Shown: positions 8,621 through 17,666 of the stretch, one piece after another
Layout of the letters: the number at the start of each line of letters is the position of its first letter
Position numbering within the stretch: position 1 is the first letter of the stretch
Assembly: GCA_045110675.1 (NCBI GenBank)
Contig: JBGCGJ010000006.1
Span: forward strand, 124,001-188,000
Origin: JBALVT01 sp045110675
GTDB taxonomy: Bacteria; Pseudomonadota; Gammaproteobacteria; Pseudomonadales; Halieaceae
Length of the DNA: 64,000 bases
Reading direction: 5' to 3'
The notes under the pieces: model-generated
Database searches by the model: none
The model's input: only the letters and a program-made list of their open reading frames with translations
Told to the model about the DNA's origin: nothing
Translations under genes and position numbers: made by a program

Positions 8621-9904
8621 CTAGCGAGCTGCTGACATCTGTTCATCGATAAGCGCCATTAGGCGCTTTTTGGCGCCTCGGTTGTCGGCCACTACTCCCA
8701 GAGCGCTAGCCCCCATATCCTCTAAGCGCTGTTGATCACGCAGTAGCTCTTGCAGGGTATCGCCCAGGTCTTCCGCTCGATTCAGCTTTATCATAGCTCT
8801 GGCGTTACACAGGAGATCGCTGATCTCGGCGAAATTAAACATTGCGGGCCCGGTGACAACCGGCACGCCCCAAGCCGACGCCTCCAAGGCGTTGTGTCCG
8901 CCGTGCTCTACTAAAGACCCGCCGATAATGGCAACCTTCCCAAGGCTCAACAGCAAAAGCAACTCACCCATTGTGTCGCCCACAACGATATCGTCATTTT
9001 GTCCTGGCGCTATGCCTTGCGAGCGTCGCTTTACTTGCCAACCCTCGGCTCGACACAACTCGAACACCGTCTCGAAGCGTTCGGGGTGTCTCGGCACCAG
9101 TAGCAACAGGCAATTGGGCATCGAGGTTTTAAGGGCAGCAAATGCCTTTAGAATAATCTCATCCTCACCAGGGTGAGTACTGGCCGCGACCAACGCGGGA
9201 CGGTGTTCCAAACCCCAATCTTTCTTCAAGTCGAGGGACTGTTCGCGAAGCTCCGAACTCAGTTCAAGATCAAATTTGATACTGCCAGTGATCTCAAGTT
9301 TTTCCCTGGCCAAGCCTATGTCAATCATTCGGCGGCCATCATCGGGCGATTGACAGGCCACCTTGGTCAATTTGGAGAGCATGGATTTGCTCAGCGTCGA
9401 AAACCGTAGGTAACCGCTGGCAGACCGCTCAGACATGCGGGCATTAGCCAGAATAATTTTTGCACCGCCGACCGCGCTGTAATGCAACATGTTGGGCCAC
9501 AGTTCCGTTTCCATAATGACTAGCAATTCTGGCTGCACTTTTTTTACAAATCGCTTAACAGCACCGGGGAGATCCCAAGGTGCGTATACGTGTAGGACGC
9601 GAGCACCGAATAACGCCCTCGCCCTCTCGGAACCTGTAGGAGTGGTGGTTGTGAGCACCAGCGTATGCTCGGGGTATCGTTCCAGCAGGTCCTCAACCAC
9701 GGGAGCCGCCGCAATCGTTTCTCCGAGCGAGACGGCGTGAACCCATATCGCGGGAGATCCCAACTGCCCTTTCCCATCGGAAAAAAACCCGAAACGTTCT
9801 GCAAGCCGGCGCCGATAGGCAGGTGCATTGCGCGATCGCAGCAGCATTCTTACCAAAATGAACGGTATCAAGAGGTAAAGTACGGCGCTGTACAAATAGC
9901 GCAT
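8621..9904 (-). CDS. waaA: 3-deoxy-D-manno-octulosonic acid (Kdo) transferase
   Basis: 427 residues of GT30 type. An N-terminal membrane anchor (about 1-20) precedes a conserved N-terminal domain with the AVSLGE motif and a C-terminal nucleotide-sugar domain with VEHGGHNALEASAWGVPV. It transfers Kdo from CMP-Kdo to lipid A precursor at the inner membrane. The ATG at 9904 has AGGAG 6-7 nt upstream; a TTG at 9922 is less likely. It converges on tolC. Other LPS core genes (hldE, waaC, waaF, waaG) are in this window but in separate units. Confidence 0.95.
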   Translation of the reverse strand: MRYLYSAVLYLLIPFILVRMLLRSRNAPAYRRRLAERFGFFSDGKGQLGSPAIWVHAVSLGETIAAAPVVEDLLERYPEHTLVLTTTTPTGSERARALFGARVLHVYAPWDLPGAVKRFVKKVQPELLVIMETELWPNMLHYSAVGGAKIILANARMSERSASGYLRFSTLSKSMLSKLTKVACQSPDDGRRMIDIGLAREKLEITGSIKFDLELSSELREQSLDLKKDWGLEHRPALVAASTHPGEDEIILKAFAALKTSMPNCLLLLVPRHPERFETVFELCRAEGWQVKRRSQGIAPGQNDDIVVGDTMGELLLLLSLGKVAIIGGSLVEHGGHNALEASAWGVPVVTGPAMFNFAEISDLLCNARAMIKLNRAEDLGDTLQELLRDQQRLEDMGASALGVVADNRGAKKRLMALIDEQMSAAR

Positions 9905-10004
9905 TGAAAACTCCTGTGTCAACGCCGGCGGGTAGTCGAGCCCAGCATAACCACAGCCTCCATAGCTTTCCAGTACGCAACACCACTGGCCGGCTGTTTA
10001 AGGC

Positions 10005-10010
10005 TATAAT
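10005..10010 (+). promoter_or_regulatory. Perfect -10 hexamer upstream of the FAD oxidoreductase
   Basis: TATAAT ends 27 nt before the ATG at 10038. No convincing -35 is seen at 16-18 nt. The short leader suggests transcription starts about 20 nt before the start codon. Confidence 0.45.
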
Positions 10011-10037
10011 TGCGCCTTTATCGCAATGGTGTAGTAA

Positions 10038-11234
10038 ATGACGGCTCCACAACTACAAACCGACATCGCTATTATTGGCGGCGGCATAGCCGGCTTGTGG
10101 ACCTTAAATCAATTGCGCAATGCCGGCTACAGCGCGATCCTGTTTGAACAGGAAGCATTGGGGAGTTACCAAACTATCGGCTCCCAGGGCATGATTCACG
10201 GGGGAATAAAATACGCTTTAGGCGGTGCACTTAGCGGCGGTTCCGAGGCTATCTCTACAATGCCAGATGTTTGGCGTGAAGCCCTGGCCGGGAAAGGTAA
10301 AGTGGATATCCAAAACGCCAATGTCTTGAGCAAAGATTTTTATCTTTGGTCCAACTCCAACGTCCAGTCCCGAGTCGCTTCCTTTTTCGCCAGCAAAATG
10401 CTGCGCGGAAGAGTCGATAAGCTTCGCGAATCAGACTACCCCGTGCCCTTTCAAAATTCACAATTCCGGGGGCAGGTGTACCGCCTTGTTGACCTGGTCA
10501 TGGACATGCCAAGCTTGGTGCAAACACTGGCGCAGCAACATCGCGAAGCAATCTTTAAAATTGACTGGCAAGTAGCCGAGTTAATGCAGGCAGATGGTCG
10601 GGCGAAGATTAGTCTTCCCGGAATGGAAGTAACAGCACAGCGGGTGATACTAACGGCAGGCACCGGCAACGAAGCGCTGCTTTCGAAACTCGGATCTGAC
10701 AAACCTGCAATGCAGCGTCGTCCACTTCAGCAAGTCCTGGTAAAGCACCAATATCGCAAGTCTTTGTATGCCCATTGTATGGGGGGGAATGCATCGCCAC
10801 GTTTGACCATCTCCACTCATCGTACCCTTGAAGACGAGCCCGTTTGGTATCTCGGTGGAGACCTGGCAACCGAGGGCACCGATGATTCACCGGAGGAACT
10901 CATCGCCAAAGCTAGGCGCGAACTTGGTGAATTGCTTCCCTGGATTGATTTTGGTGATTGTCAATGGTGCACCATCAAGTTGGACCGGGCGGAGCCAAAG
11001 CAAGCTCGGCTGTTGCGACCGGATCAATCCTTTGTCGGCAAGTCTGATTCACTGGACAACGTCCTGACTGCCTGGCCGACCAAGTTGACTCTGAGCCCGC
11101 ACCTTGCTGATGAGATTGAAAGAACACTGATTAAAGAGAGCATCTTGCCAAAATTCACACCCGATCTAACCGAGCTTGCCTCACTGGGCAAACCACAAGT
11201 CGCGCCTACCTGTTGGGATACCTTATTTAAATGA
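10038..11234 (+). CDS. FAD-dependent oxidoreductase (DAO / glycerol-3-phosphate dehydrogenase-like)
   Basis: 398 residues beginning with a Rossmann FAD motif, IIGGGIAGLW (about 12-21), followed by a DAO-family body with the SQGMIHGG segment. Length and motifs place it in the DAO superfamily, close to L-2-hydroxyglutarate or glycerol-3-phosphate dehydrogenase-like proteins. The substrate is unknown. Its stop overlaps the start of the aldo/keto reductase (ATGA at 11231-11234), so the two are translationally coupled and may act in one pathway. Neighbours are LPS genes, but a direct LPS role is only a guess. Confidence 0.85.
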   Translation: MTAPQLQTDIAIIGGGIAGLWTLNQLRNAGYSAILFEQEALGSYQTIGSQGMIHGGIKYALGGALSGGSEAISTMPDVWREALAGKGKVDIQNANVLSKDFYLWSNSNVQSRVASFFASKMLRGRVDKLRESDYPVPFQNSQFRGQVYRLVDLVMDMPSLVQTLAQQHREAIFKIDWQVAELMQADGRAKISLPGMEVTAQRVILTAGTGNEALLSKLGSDKPAMQRRPLQQVLVKHQYRKSLYAHCMGGNASPRLTISTHRTLEDEPVWYLGGDLATEGTDDSPEELIAKARRELGELLPWIDFGDCQWCTIKLDRAEPKQARLLRPDQSFVGKSDSLDNVLTAWPTKLTLSPHLADEIERTLIKESILPKFTPDLTELASLGKPQVAPTCWDTLFK

Positions 11235-12013
11235 ATTGGATGCGCCCCCTGGGTAAAACGTCTATGAAAGTTAGCGCCCTGGGCCTCGGTACGGTGAAGC
11301 TGGGGAGAAACCAAGGGGTAAAGTACCCCAAGGGATTTTTAATTCCCGACGATAATGCCGCATTGGCACTCATATCCCATGCGCGCGAACTGGGCATAAA
11401 TCTCATCGATACAGCGCCTGCGTACGGCAATAGCGAACAACGCCTGGGCACGCTGCTAGCTGGGCAGCGGGATCACTGGCTAATCTGCTCCAAGGTGGGC
11501 GAGGAGTTTGAAAACGGATCATCGCATTTTAATTTTACCCCCGAGCACACCGCCTTCTCGATAGAGAGAAGCCTGGAGCGACTGCGGACCGACGTGATTG
11601 ATATGGTGCTGGTTCATTCCGACGGCGATGACTTGCGAATCATTGAAGAGCTTGGAACGCTACAAGCACTGTCGGAGATAAAACGCCGGGGGCTAATTCG
11701 CGCATACGGCATGTCGACCAAAACGGTGGCGGGTGGAATTGCGGCGGCAGCGGAATGCGACATGGTTATGCTGACCTACAATTTGGTTCAGCAAGAGGAA
11801 GTCGAGGTGTTGGATGCCTGCGCGAAGCACGGCTCCGCCGCGTTAATAAAAAAAGCTTTGGCAAGTGGTCATTTGGCTGAAAACTTTGAGGACCCGGTGC
11901 GCGCGAGTATGGACTTGGTGTTCTCCCACCCGGCAACCACCTCGGCGATTGTCGGTACCATTTCGGAACAACACCTCAGCGCAAATGTTGAAGCTGCTAT
12001 GGCAGCACTTTAG
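11231..12013 (+). CDS. Aldo/keto reductase
   Basis: 260 residues of the AKR TIM-barrel type, starting LGKTSMKVSALGLGTVKLG. The catalytic Asp is in the IDTAPAYGNSEQ segment with the Tyr close behind, and a Lys follows in ICSKVGEE. It is shorter than most AKRs (about 320), lacking part of the C-terminal barrel loops, but the frame looks intact. The cofactor is probably NADPH; the substrate is unknown. Coupled to the FAD oxidoreductase by an ATGA overlap. Its 3' end overlaps the convergent hldE by 4 nt. Confidence 0.87.
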   Translation: MNWMRPLGKTSMKVSALGLGTVKLGRNQGVKYPKGFLIPDDNAALALISHARELGINLIDTAPAYGNSEQRLGTLLAGQRDHWLICSKVGEEFENGSSHFNFTPEHTAFSIERSLERLRTDVIDMVLVHSDGDDLRIIEELGTLQALSEIKRRGLIRAYGMSTKTVAGGIAAAAECDMVMLTYNLVQQEEVEVLDACAKHGSAALIKKALASGHLAENFEDPVRASMDLVFSHPATTSAIVGTISEQHLSANVEAAMAAL

Positions 12014-13443
12014 CCCTCTCCCTCGTTCTGTATTTTGCTGACGATAGCGGTGGTCGATAAATCATCAATAAAGCCCAAGGCGCGAACTTCACCGCCGTAG
12101 CCCTCGACAATTTCCCAGCCAACAACGCCTTCCTTGTCATAGTCACCGCCTTTAACCAAGATGTCTGGCTGCAGTACCCGCAACAGCGGCTCGGGTGTAT
12201 CGTCTTCAAAACAGACAACCCAATCAACGGATTCGAGACCCGCCAGCACGGCCATACGGCGATCCTGCGGATTAATCGGCCTGCCCTTACCCTTGAGTTT
12301 GCGCACCGAACTATCACTGTTCACCGCAACGATAAGTCGATCGCCCTGCTGCCGAGCCTGTTCGAGATAGCTGACGTGACCGGCGTGAATAATGTCAAAA
12401 CAACCGTTGGTGAAAACCACCTTTTCACCGTGGCTGCGAGCATCTGCTACCGCTATTTCCAGTTGGCCCAGAGTGACAGCGCCACGCTCCGATCCTGAGT
12501 CTACCTGGATTGCTCGACGCAGTTCGGGTGCACTGACTGCCGCTGTTCCCAATTGACCAACAACGATGCTCGCAGCAGTATTCGCAAGAGCCACCGCCTG
12601 CGGCAGTGCCTCTCCTGCGGCGACCGCAGCGGCCAATACAGCGATCACGGTATCACCAGCACCCGTGACATCAAACACCTCTCGGGCGCGAGCGGGCAAG
12701 TGGAACTCTTCCTCGCCAGGGCGAAGTAAGGTCATGCCGTTTTCGCCTCGGGTGACCAACAGAGCTTCGAGCTCGAGTTCGTTCATCAACTGCCCGCCCT
12801 TGGACACCAACTCCGCTTCCGATACGCAGTGACCTACAACTCCCTCAAACTCATTAAGATTGGGCGTCAACAAGGTCGCCCCGCGATAGCGAGAGAAATC
12901 CGAACCCTTGGGATCTACAAACACGGGAACACCGGCGGTTTTTGCAGCAGCGATGATGAGCTCAGGTGCGCGCAGGGCACCTTTGGCGTAGTCAGACAAA
13001 ATCAGTGCGCCGCATCGGGACAGCTGATCGTCCAATTGGCTCTCGAGGAGTGCGCTGTTTTCAGCCAGATCAGCTTCTTCGAAATCCAATCGTATCAACT
13101 GCTGCTGCCTGCTAATCACTCGCAGCTTGGTTATGGTGGGATGATCCTGTACTCGATGGAAGGCACAAGAAACCCCCGCGCCGTCCAACATGGCCTGTAA
13201 AGAATCGGCCATTTCATCATCACCCGTAAAGCCGCGCAAAGTCGCACTGGCTCCTAAGGCCGCTATATTGAGGGCCACGTTGCCTGCACCTCCAGGCCGA
13301 TCGTTAATCTGCTCTACTTTCACCACGGGAACAGGTGCTTCTGGAGAAATGCGTGAAGTTCCTCCCTGCCAATAGCGGTCAAGCATAATATCCCCGACAA
13401 CAAGAACCTGAGCGCGATCAAAGCGGGGCATACTAAGTTTCAT
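12010..13443 (-). CDS. hldE: Bifunctional heptose 7-phosphate kinase / heptose 1-phosphate adenylyltransferase
   Basis: 477 residues, the normal fused form. The N-terminal PfkB/ribokinase domain (about 1-320) carries GGAGNVALN and the GAGDT anion-hole motif near residue 262. The C-terminal nucleotidyltransferase domain (about 345-477) has TNGCFDIIHAGHVSYL, the family's HxGH signature. It makes ADP-heptose precursor for the LPS inner core, used by the waaC and waaF products encoded about 15 kb away. ATG at 13443. It is convergent with the aldo/keto reductase, sharing 4 nt. Confidence 0.97.
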   Translation of the reverse strand: MKLSMPRFDRAQVLVVGDIMLDRYWQGGTSRISPEAPVPVVKVEQINDRPGGAGNVALNIAALGASATLRGFTGDDEMADSLQAMLDGAGVSCAFHRVQDHPTITKLRVISRQQQLIRLDFEEADLAENSALLESQLDDQLSRCGALILSDYAKGALRAPELIIAAAKTAGVPVFVDPKGSDFSRYRGATLLTPNLNEFEGVVGHCVSEAELVSKGGQLMNELELEALLVTRGENGMTLLRPGEEEFHLPARAREVFDVTGAGDTVIAVLAAAVAAGEALPQAVALANTAASIVVGQLGTAAVSAPELRRAIQVDSGSERGAVTLGQLEIAVADARSHGEKVVFTNGCFDIIHAGHVSYLEQARQQGDRLIVAVNSDSSVRKLKGKGRPINPQDRRMAVLAGLESVDWVVCFEDDTPEPLLRVLQPDILVKGGDYDKEGVVGWEIVEGYGGEVRALGFIDDLSTTAIVSKIQNEGEG

Positions 13444-13620
13444 TATCTGCGGTACCTCTATAGCCAGAAACCAATGGCGCCCGGCCGGTTAATCCAAAAA
13501 AGGAGCTGTGCCATGATAACACGCTGTGCAAGCGTGCAACGCGACTTAGGTGCGCTTGCCAAGCGGGAGTAAAACCGCTACTTTCCACGACCCGAATCCA
13601 ACTGAATAAGATAGCAATGC

Positions 13621-14238
13621 ATGATCCCCGGACTTCCCACCAACATTAATGAGCTCAAGGGTTTTCTCGCCGATGACGAAGCGCAAGCGCTCTATCAGCA
13701 GGCCCTCGAGTGCGCAGCGCTGGGGCCGGTTCTGGAAATAGGCAGCTATTGCGGTAAATCAACGATCTACCTGGGATTGGCCGCGCTAGAAAATAACTGC
13801 ACCGTTTTTGCGCTAGACCATCATCGGGGATCAGAGGAACATCAACTGGGTGAGTTTTTTCACGATCCTGATTTGTATGATCAAGGCTCTGGCTTAATGG
13901 ATACATTTAAGGAATTTCGCCGCAATATCCACAGCGCGGGTCTCGATGAAACAGTCGTTCCTATCGTCGCAGGTTCAAACGCCGCAGCGCGCGATTGGCA
14001 AACGCCACTGGGCATGGTTTTTATCGATGGTGGACACAGCCTCGATGCAGCACTCACTGACTACCGTTGCTGGACACCACACTTAAAACGCGGTGGCGTC
14101 CTGGCCATACACGATATTTATCCGGATCCTCACAAAGGTGGACAGGCGCCCAACGCAATTTACAAAATGGCCCTGGCATCGGGATTGTTTGAACTTATCG
14201 CTCGTGTAAGCAGTTTAGGGTTATTGCGCCGCCTGTAG
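13621..14238 (+). CDS. Class I SAM-dependent methyltransferase (TylF/CmcI-like)
   Basis: 205 residues with a Rossmann SAM site, VLEIGSYCGKSTIYLG (about 37-52), an acidic FALDHH turn and the IDGGHSLDAALTDY segment that carries the metal ligand in TylF-type O-methyltransferases. The DDGDH-type metal motif is read here as GGHS. A sugar O-methyltransferase is a reasonable guess from the glycan context. ATG at 13621; an out-of-frame ATG lies 4 nt upstream. It is divergent from hldE and convergent with the three-gene unit 14315-17473. Confidence 0.82.
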   Translation: MIPGLPTNINELKGFLADDEAQALYQQALECAALGPVLEIGSYCGKSTIYLGLAALENNCTVFALDHHRGSEEHQLGEFFHDPDLYDQGSGLMDTFKEFRRNIHSAGLDETVVPIVAGSNAAARDWQTPLGMVFIDGGHSLDAALTDYRCWTPHLKRGGVLAIHDIYPDPHKGGQAPNAIYKMALASGLFELIARVSSLGLLRRL

Positions 14239-14314
14239 CACACTGTGTGATTTACGATGAGATCGACCTTACACAGCTGCAAATACCGCAGCCGCAATTA
14301 AACAAACTCCGTTC

Positions 14315-15394
14315 TTAATCTACCAAAAAACGCCGCTTGCGGACTTCGCCAGTGGAAGCATCCAATAGCTGCACGCTGGTAAACAATCCATATGCAGCCG
14401 TGTGTTCAGTGAGCGCATCGGCCGCCAACAAAATCGCGCCCGCCGTCCAAGTGGGCTTTTCGTCCGGCCATAAAAGATCTTCAACCAGTTGATACCCGGT
14501 CCAGTATGAGCCATCACTGGTACGCCATTGGTGCAACCAACTGTACACTTCAACTGCGCGGGCACGATCGCCTGCGGCAAGCAGTGCCATAACAAGTTCG
14601 CAGGATTCGGCTATGGTGACCCAGGGTTCCTGCTTCTCACATCGACAACCCAATTTGTCCTCTACGAATTCATCCCAACGCGCAGCAATGCGAGCGCGCG
14701 ATTCTTTCTCATTTAACACGCCGGTCAATACTGGATAAAACCAATCCATCGAGTAACGAGATTTACTTTCCCAGGTACGATCAAAACGCTCCGGTTTATT
14801 GCGCAGGGCATCGCCGAGTTTTTCTCTGGCTTGCGTCCACTGGGGACGAGGTTCCTTCAGAGTCACCGCAATATTGTGGGCACATTCCAGACTCTTATAA
14901 ATCGAGCTACACCCTGTTACCAACGCATCGCATTTCGGCTCACTGTCACCATCCACCGCCCAGTGAATGTCACCATGGCGGGTCTGCAGAGACAGAACAA
15001 ATTCTATAGCCCGATCGACAGTGGGCCACATAGCCTGCAGAAACTCATCATCTTGATTAATTAGATAGTGGTGCCACACGCCCACCGCAAAATAGGCGAC
15101 GAAGTTGGTTTCACGCCGCTGCAAATTGTCAATTGTTTGACCGCGGTAAGAGGCCCACCAGCTACCATCATCCAATTGCAAACCCGCCAACCACTCGTAA
15201 GCGCGTTTTGCGGCTTCGTGCTCGCCGCCAATGGACAGGCCCATCGCCGCTTCCACGTGATCCCACGGATCGGTATAGCCTCCATCAAACCAGGGAATTT
15301 CGCCGCTTGGACGTTGCACATCGAGAATAAATTGCACCGTTGGACGCAAAAATTCTCCCGGAAATAACCCGCGACTTAGATACAAACCGGTCAC
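14315..15394 (-). CDS. QW-motif alpha/alpha barrel protein (prenyltransferase/squalene cyclase-like repeats)
   Basis: 359 residues, rich in Trp and Asp. Terpene-cyclase QW-type repeats (Q-x3-G-x-W) can be seen: QLDDGSW, and looser forms QRPSGEIPW, QTRHGDIHW and TSDGSYW. This predicts an (alpha/alpha)6 barrel. The DxDD acid motif of squalene-hopene cyclases is not evident, so cyclase activity should not be assumed. Homologous folds also occur in glycan-acting enzymes. The GTG start overlaps the stop of the upstream methyltransferase (GTGA at 15391-15394). The unit order is GT4, methyltransferase, then this gene, which suggests a shared role in surface glycan modification. Confidence 0.75.
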   Translation of the reverse strand: MTGLYLSRGLFPGEFLRPTVQFILDVQRPSGEIPWFDGGYTDPWDHVEAAMGLSIGGEHEAAKRAYEWLAGLQLDDGSWWASYRGQTIDNLQRRETNFVAYFAVGVWHHYLINQDDEFLQAMWPTVDRAIEFVLSLQTRHGDIHWAVDGDSEPKCDALVTGCSSIYKSLECAHNIAVTLKEPRPQWTQAREKLGDALRNKPERFDRTWESKSRYSMDWFYPVLTGVLNEKESRARIAARWDEFVEDKLGCRCEKQEPWVTIAESCELVMALLAAGDRARAVEVYSWLHQWRTSDGSYWTGYQLVEDLLWPDEKPTWTAGAILLAADALTEHTAAYGLFTSVQLLDASTGEVRKRRFLVD

Positions 15395-16107
15395 GACAAC
15401 GCCTCCTTACGAAAGTACATCACAACACTCTTGCCCATTATGGGGTTGAGCACACGCTCCAAGATGCGCGTAAAAGCCGGGCGATCCATCAGATCCCAAA
15501 CCAAAAATCGGTGATACTGTGCAACCCACCAATTTTCCTCTTTGTTGTCCCACACCAGGCACTGTAACCACCAGTAGGGTGCATGTAAGGCGTGCGCCCA
15601 ATGTCGATGAAGATGGTTAAAGCCCAGATTTTCTATTTCGCCGCGTAACTTCCGGGCGCGAAAAATACGCAAGTGCCCACCGACGACCTGATGATAAGCG
15701 TCGCTAAGCGCCCAACAGATTTTTTCAGGCCAAGTGCGAGGAACGCTGGCGCAGAACAAACCACCGGGTTTTAAAACTCGCTCAATTTCCTGAAGTGCCC
15801 CCTGATAATCTGGGATATGTTCCAATACCTCTGAACAGATGACTTTATCGAAGGTGTTGTCCGCAAAGGGCAAGGCCAGTGCATTGGCCGAGGACAATCC
15901 AAAAGACTTCGCAGCGTTTTCGGGCTGATTGAAATCTTCAAATTTCTCTCGCGTGGTTTGCAAATCATTCAAAGACAAATCAACGCCCACCGACTGAACA
16001 TCACCCTCAACGTAGGCAGATATCACGTGTCGACCCTCGCCACAACCGAGGTCCAGCACCACGTCGCCCGAATCCAGGGGGAAAAAACGAAAATCAACCG
16101 TTTGCAT
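15391..16107 (-). CDS. Class I SAM-dependent methyltransferase (Methyltransf_11)
   Basis: 238 residues with motif I VLDLGCGEGRHV (about 17-28), acidic GVDLS, and motif post-I/II FDKVICSEVLEHIPD with KPGGLF. These define a class I methyltransferase of the Methyltransf_11 group. It overlaps the upstream GT4 gene by 14 nt and the downstream QW-motif gene by a GTGA, giving a tightly coupled trio. The substrate is unknown; a glycan or lipid-linked sugar fits the neighbourhood. Confidence 0.85.
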   Translation of the reverse strand: MQTVDFRFFPLDSGDVVLDLGCGEGRHVISAYVEGDVQSVGVDLSLNDLQTTREKFEDFNQPENAAKSFGLSSANALALPFADNTFDKVICSEVLEHIPDYQGALQEIERVLKPGGLFCASVPRTWPEKICWALSDAYHQVVGGHLRIFRARKLRGEIENLGFNHLHRHWAHALHAPYWWLQCLVWDNKEENWWVAQYHRFLVWDLMDRPAFTRILERVLNPIMGKSVVMYFRKEALS

Positions 16108-17473
16108 CTTGTAAAACCTGCTCGTAATACTCTGTCATTTGCCTGGCACACACCTGCCAACAAAACTCTTCCAAAATGCGGGCGCGCCCGGCTAACGAAA
16201 GCTCAGCTTGTCGCTGGGGATCTTCCAGCAAATCGGCAATCGCCTGTTCCAGAGCTCTAACGCTTTTGGCCGGTACTATTATGCCCGCTTCGCCAACCAC
16301 CTCTGGAAGCGCACCGCCATCACTGGAGACGACCGGCACACCGCAGGCCATCGCCTCACCGGCGGGAAGTCCAAAACCTTCGTATACCGAGGGAACAACT
16401 GCGATTGTAGCCTCCGCGTAATAGCGCACCATTTGTTCCGTGCTAATGCCGCTCACAAATTTAACCTTGTCAGCTATTCCCAGAGACTTGACCAGCCGCT
16501 CAGTTTTACCACCGGGCTGTGGCTTGCTTACCAGCAGCAATTCAAGATCGGGATAAGTGTCCAACAACCTCGCATAAGCTTTCAGCAAATAGCGCAGACC
16601 TTTCAGTGGCGCATCCGCAGAGGCGGTGGCCATTAGCATTCGCGAGCGGCGCTCGATTTCGGGTAGCGGCCTGAATTCATCGGTATCGATGCCGTTGTGC
16701 ACCAGGCTTATGCCAGCGGGCTGAATTCCAAAGTCCGCCGCAATATCCTGCCGTGAACAATCGGAAACCGTGACAATATTGTGCAGCTTTTTGACCACTT
16801 TTTTCTGCATGTTCAAAAAAGAGTGCCAGCGCCGAATCAGCAATCGTTCATGCCAGCTTCGAGCCGCTTTCAAAGCGATGCGCAAATCATTGGTGATCGG
16901 ATGATGCAAGGTTGTCACCAGAGGAATCCCCATGTCCTGCAGCTGCAACATACCGAAGCTCAAGCTCTGATTGTCATGGACCAAATCATAATTGTGCCCG
17001 TGCTGTTTCAAATACTTCACAGCGCGACGGCCAAAGGTATAAGGCTCGGCAAACCCACCGGTCAGTTTGCTAGTCCACTCAATAATGTTAGTCCAGGTAC
17101 GCAGGTGATGAAGGCGCAGGGAACCCAAGCCGTTTTCGAATAAATCGAGACTGGGTAACTCTATCAACCTCACCCGGGAATCCAGATGCGGATAGGGCGG
17201 ACCAGAAATCACATCAACTTTGTGTCCCGCCTCCACCAAAGCCTTACTGAGGTATTTAAGGTAAACGCCCTGTCCACCGCCGAAAGGTTGGCTGCGGTAT
17301 CCCAGCAGGGCAATTCGAAGGGATCTACTCGGCAGGGGATGCTCGCCTGAAGTCTGCTCGGGCACCGAATTGAGATCCACAGCTACGGCTGTGGCCCTTT
17401 GAATGGGGTCAGAATGCCTGATGGGGTCGTCCTCTTGGTTTGTTGCGAAAGGTCTGATTAAAACGGAATTCAT
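16094..17473 (-). CDS. Glycosyltransferase family 4
   Basis: The GT-B fold starts at LRIALLGYRSQPFGGGQGVYL and ends in the nucleotide-sugar domain with SVYEGFGLPAGEAMACGVPVV (the EX7E motif). The core is preceded by an unusual tail of about 50 residues with low conservation value. The ATG at 17473 is chosen; a GTG at 17515 would add 14 more residues, and neither has a clear ribosome binding site. A start nearer the core cannot be excluded. First gene of a three-gene overlapping unit and divergent from rmlA. The sugar donor is unknown. Confidence 0.88.
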   Translation of the reverse strand: MNSVLIRPFATNQEDDPIRHSDPIQRATAVAVDLNSVPEQTSGEHPLPSRSLRIALLGYRSQPFGGGQGVYLKYLSKALVEAGHKVDVISGPPYPHLDSRVRLIELPSLDLFENGLGSLRLHHLRTWTNIIEWTSKLTGGFAEPYTFGRRAVKYLKQHGHNYDLVHDNQSLSFGMLQLQDMGIPLVTTLHHPITNDLRIALKAARSWHERLLIRRWHSFLNMQKKVVKKLHNIVTVSDCSRQDIAADFGIQPAGISLVHNGIDTDEFRPLPEIERRSRMLMATASADAPLKGLRYLLKAYARLLDTYPDLELLLVSKPQPGGKTERLVKSLGIADKVKFVSGISTEQMVRYYAEATIAVVPSVYEGFGLPAGEAMACGVPVVSSDGGALPEVVGEAGIIVPAKSVRALEQAIADLLEDPQRQAELSLAGRARILEEFCWQVCARQMTEYYEQVLQDANG

Positions 17474-17666
17474 GCGAGCAGGCCGGCACACACGATGTTC
17501 AGTCGTGCCAAACACCTAATAAAAGGGGCTAGATTTTAATCAGTTGGACAAAAAAAAGCCAGCCCGGACAAATGCTATTCATACTGGCCCAGCACCGCTT
17601 CAGTATCGTAACTTTTGCCTAGAGCTGCGTATAATGTCCCCTTCTCAAACACAGGATTTGAGCTCG

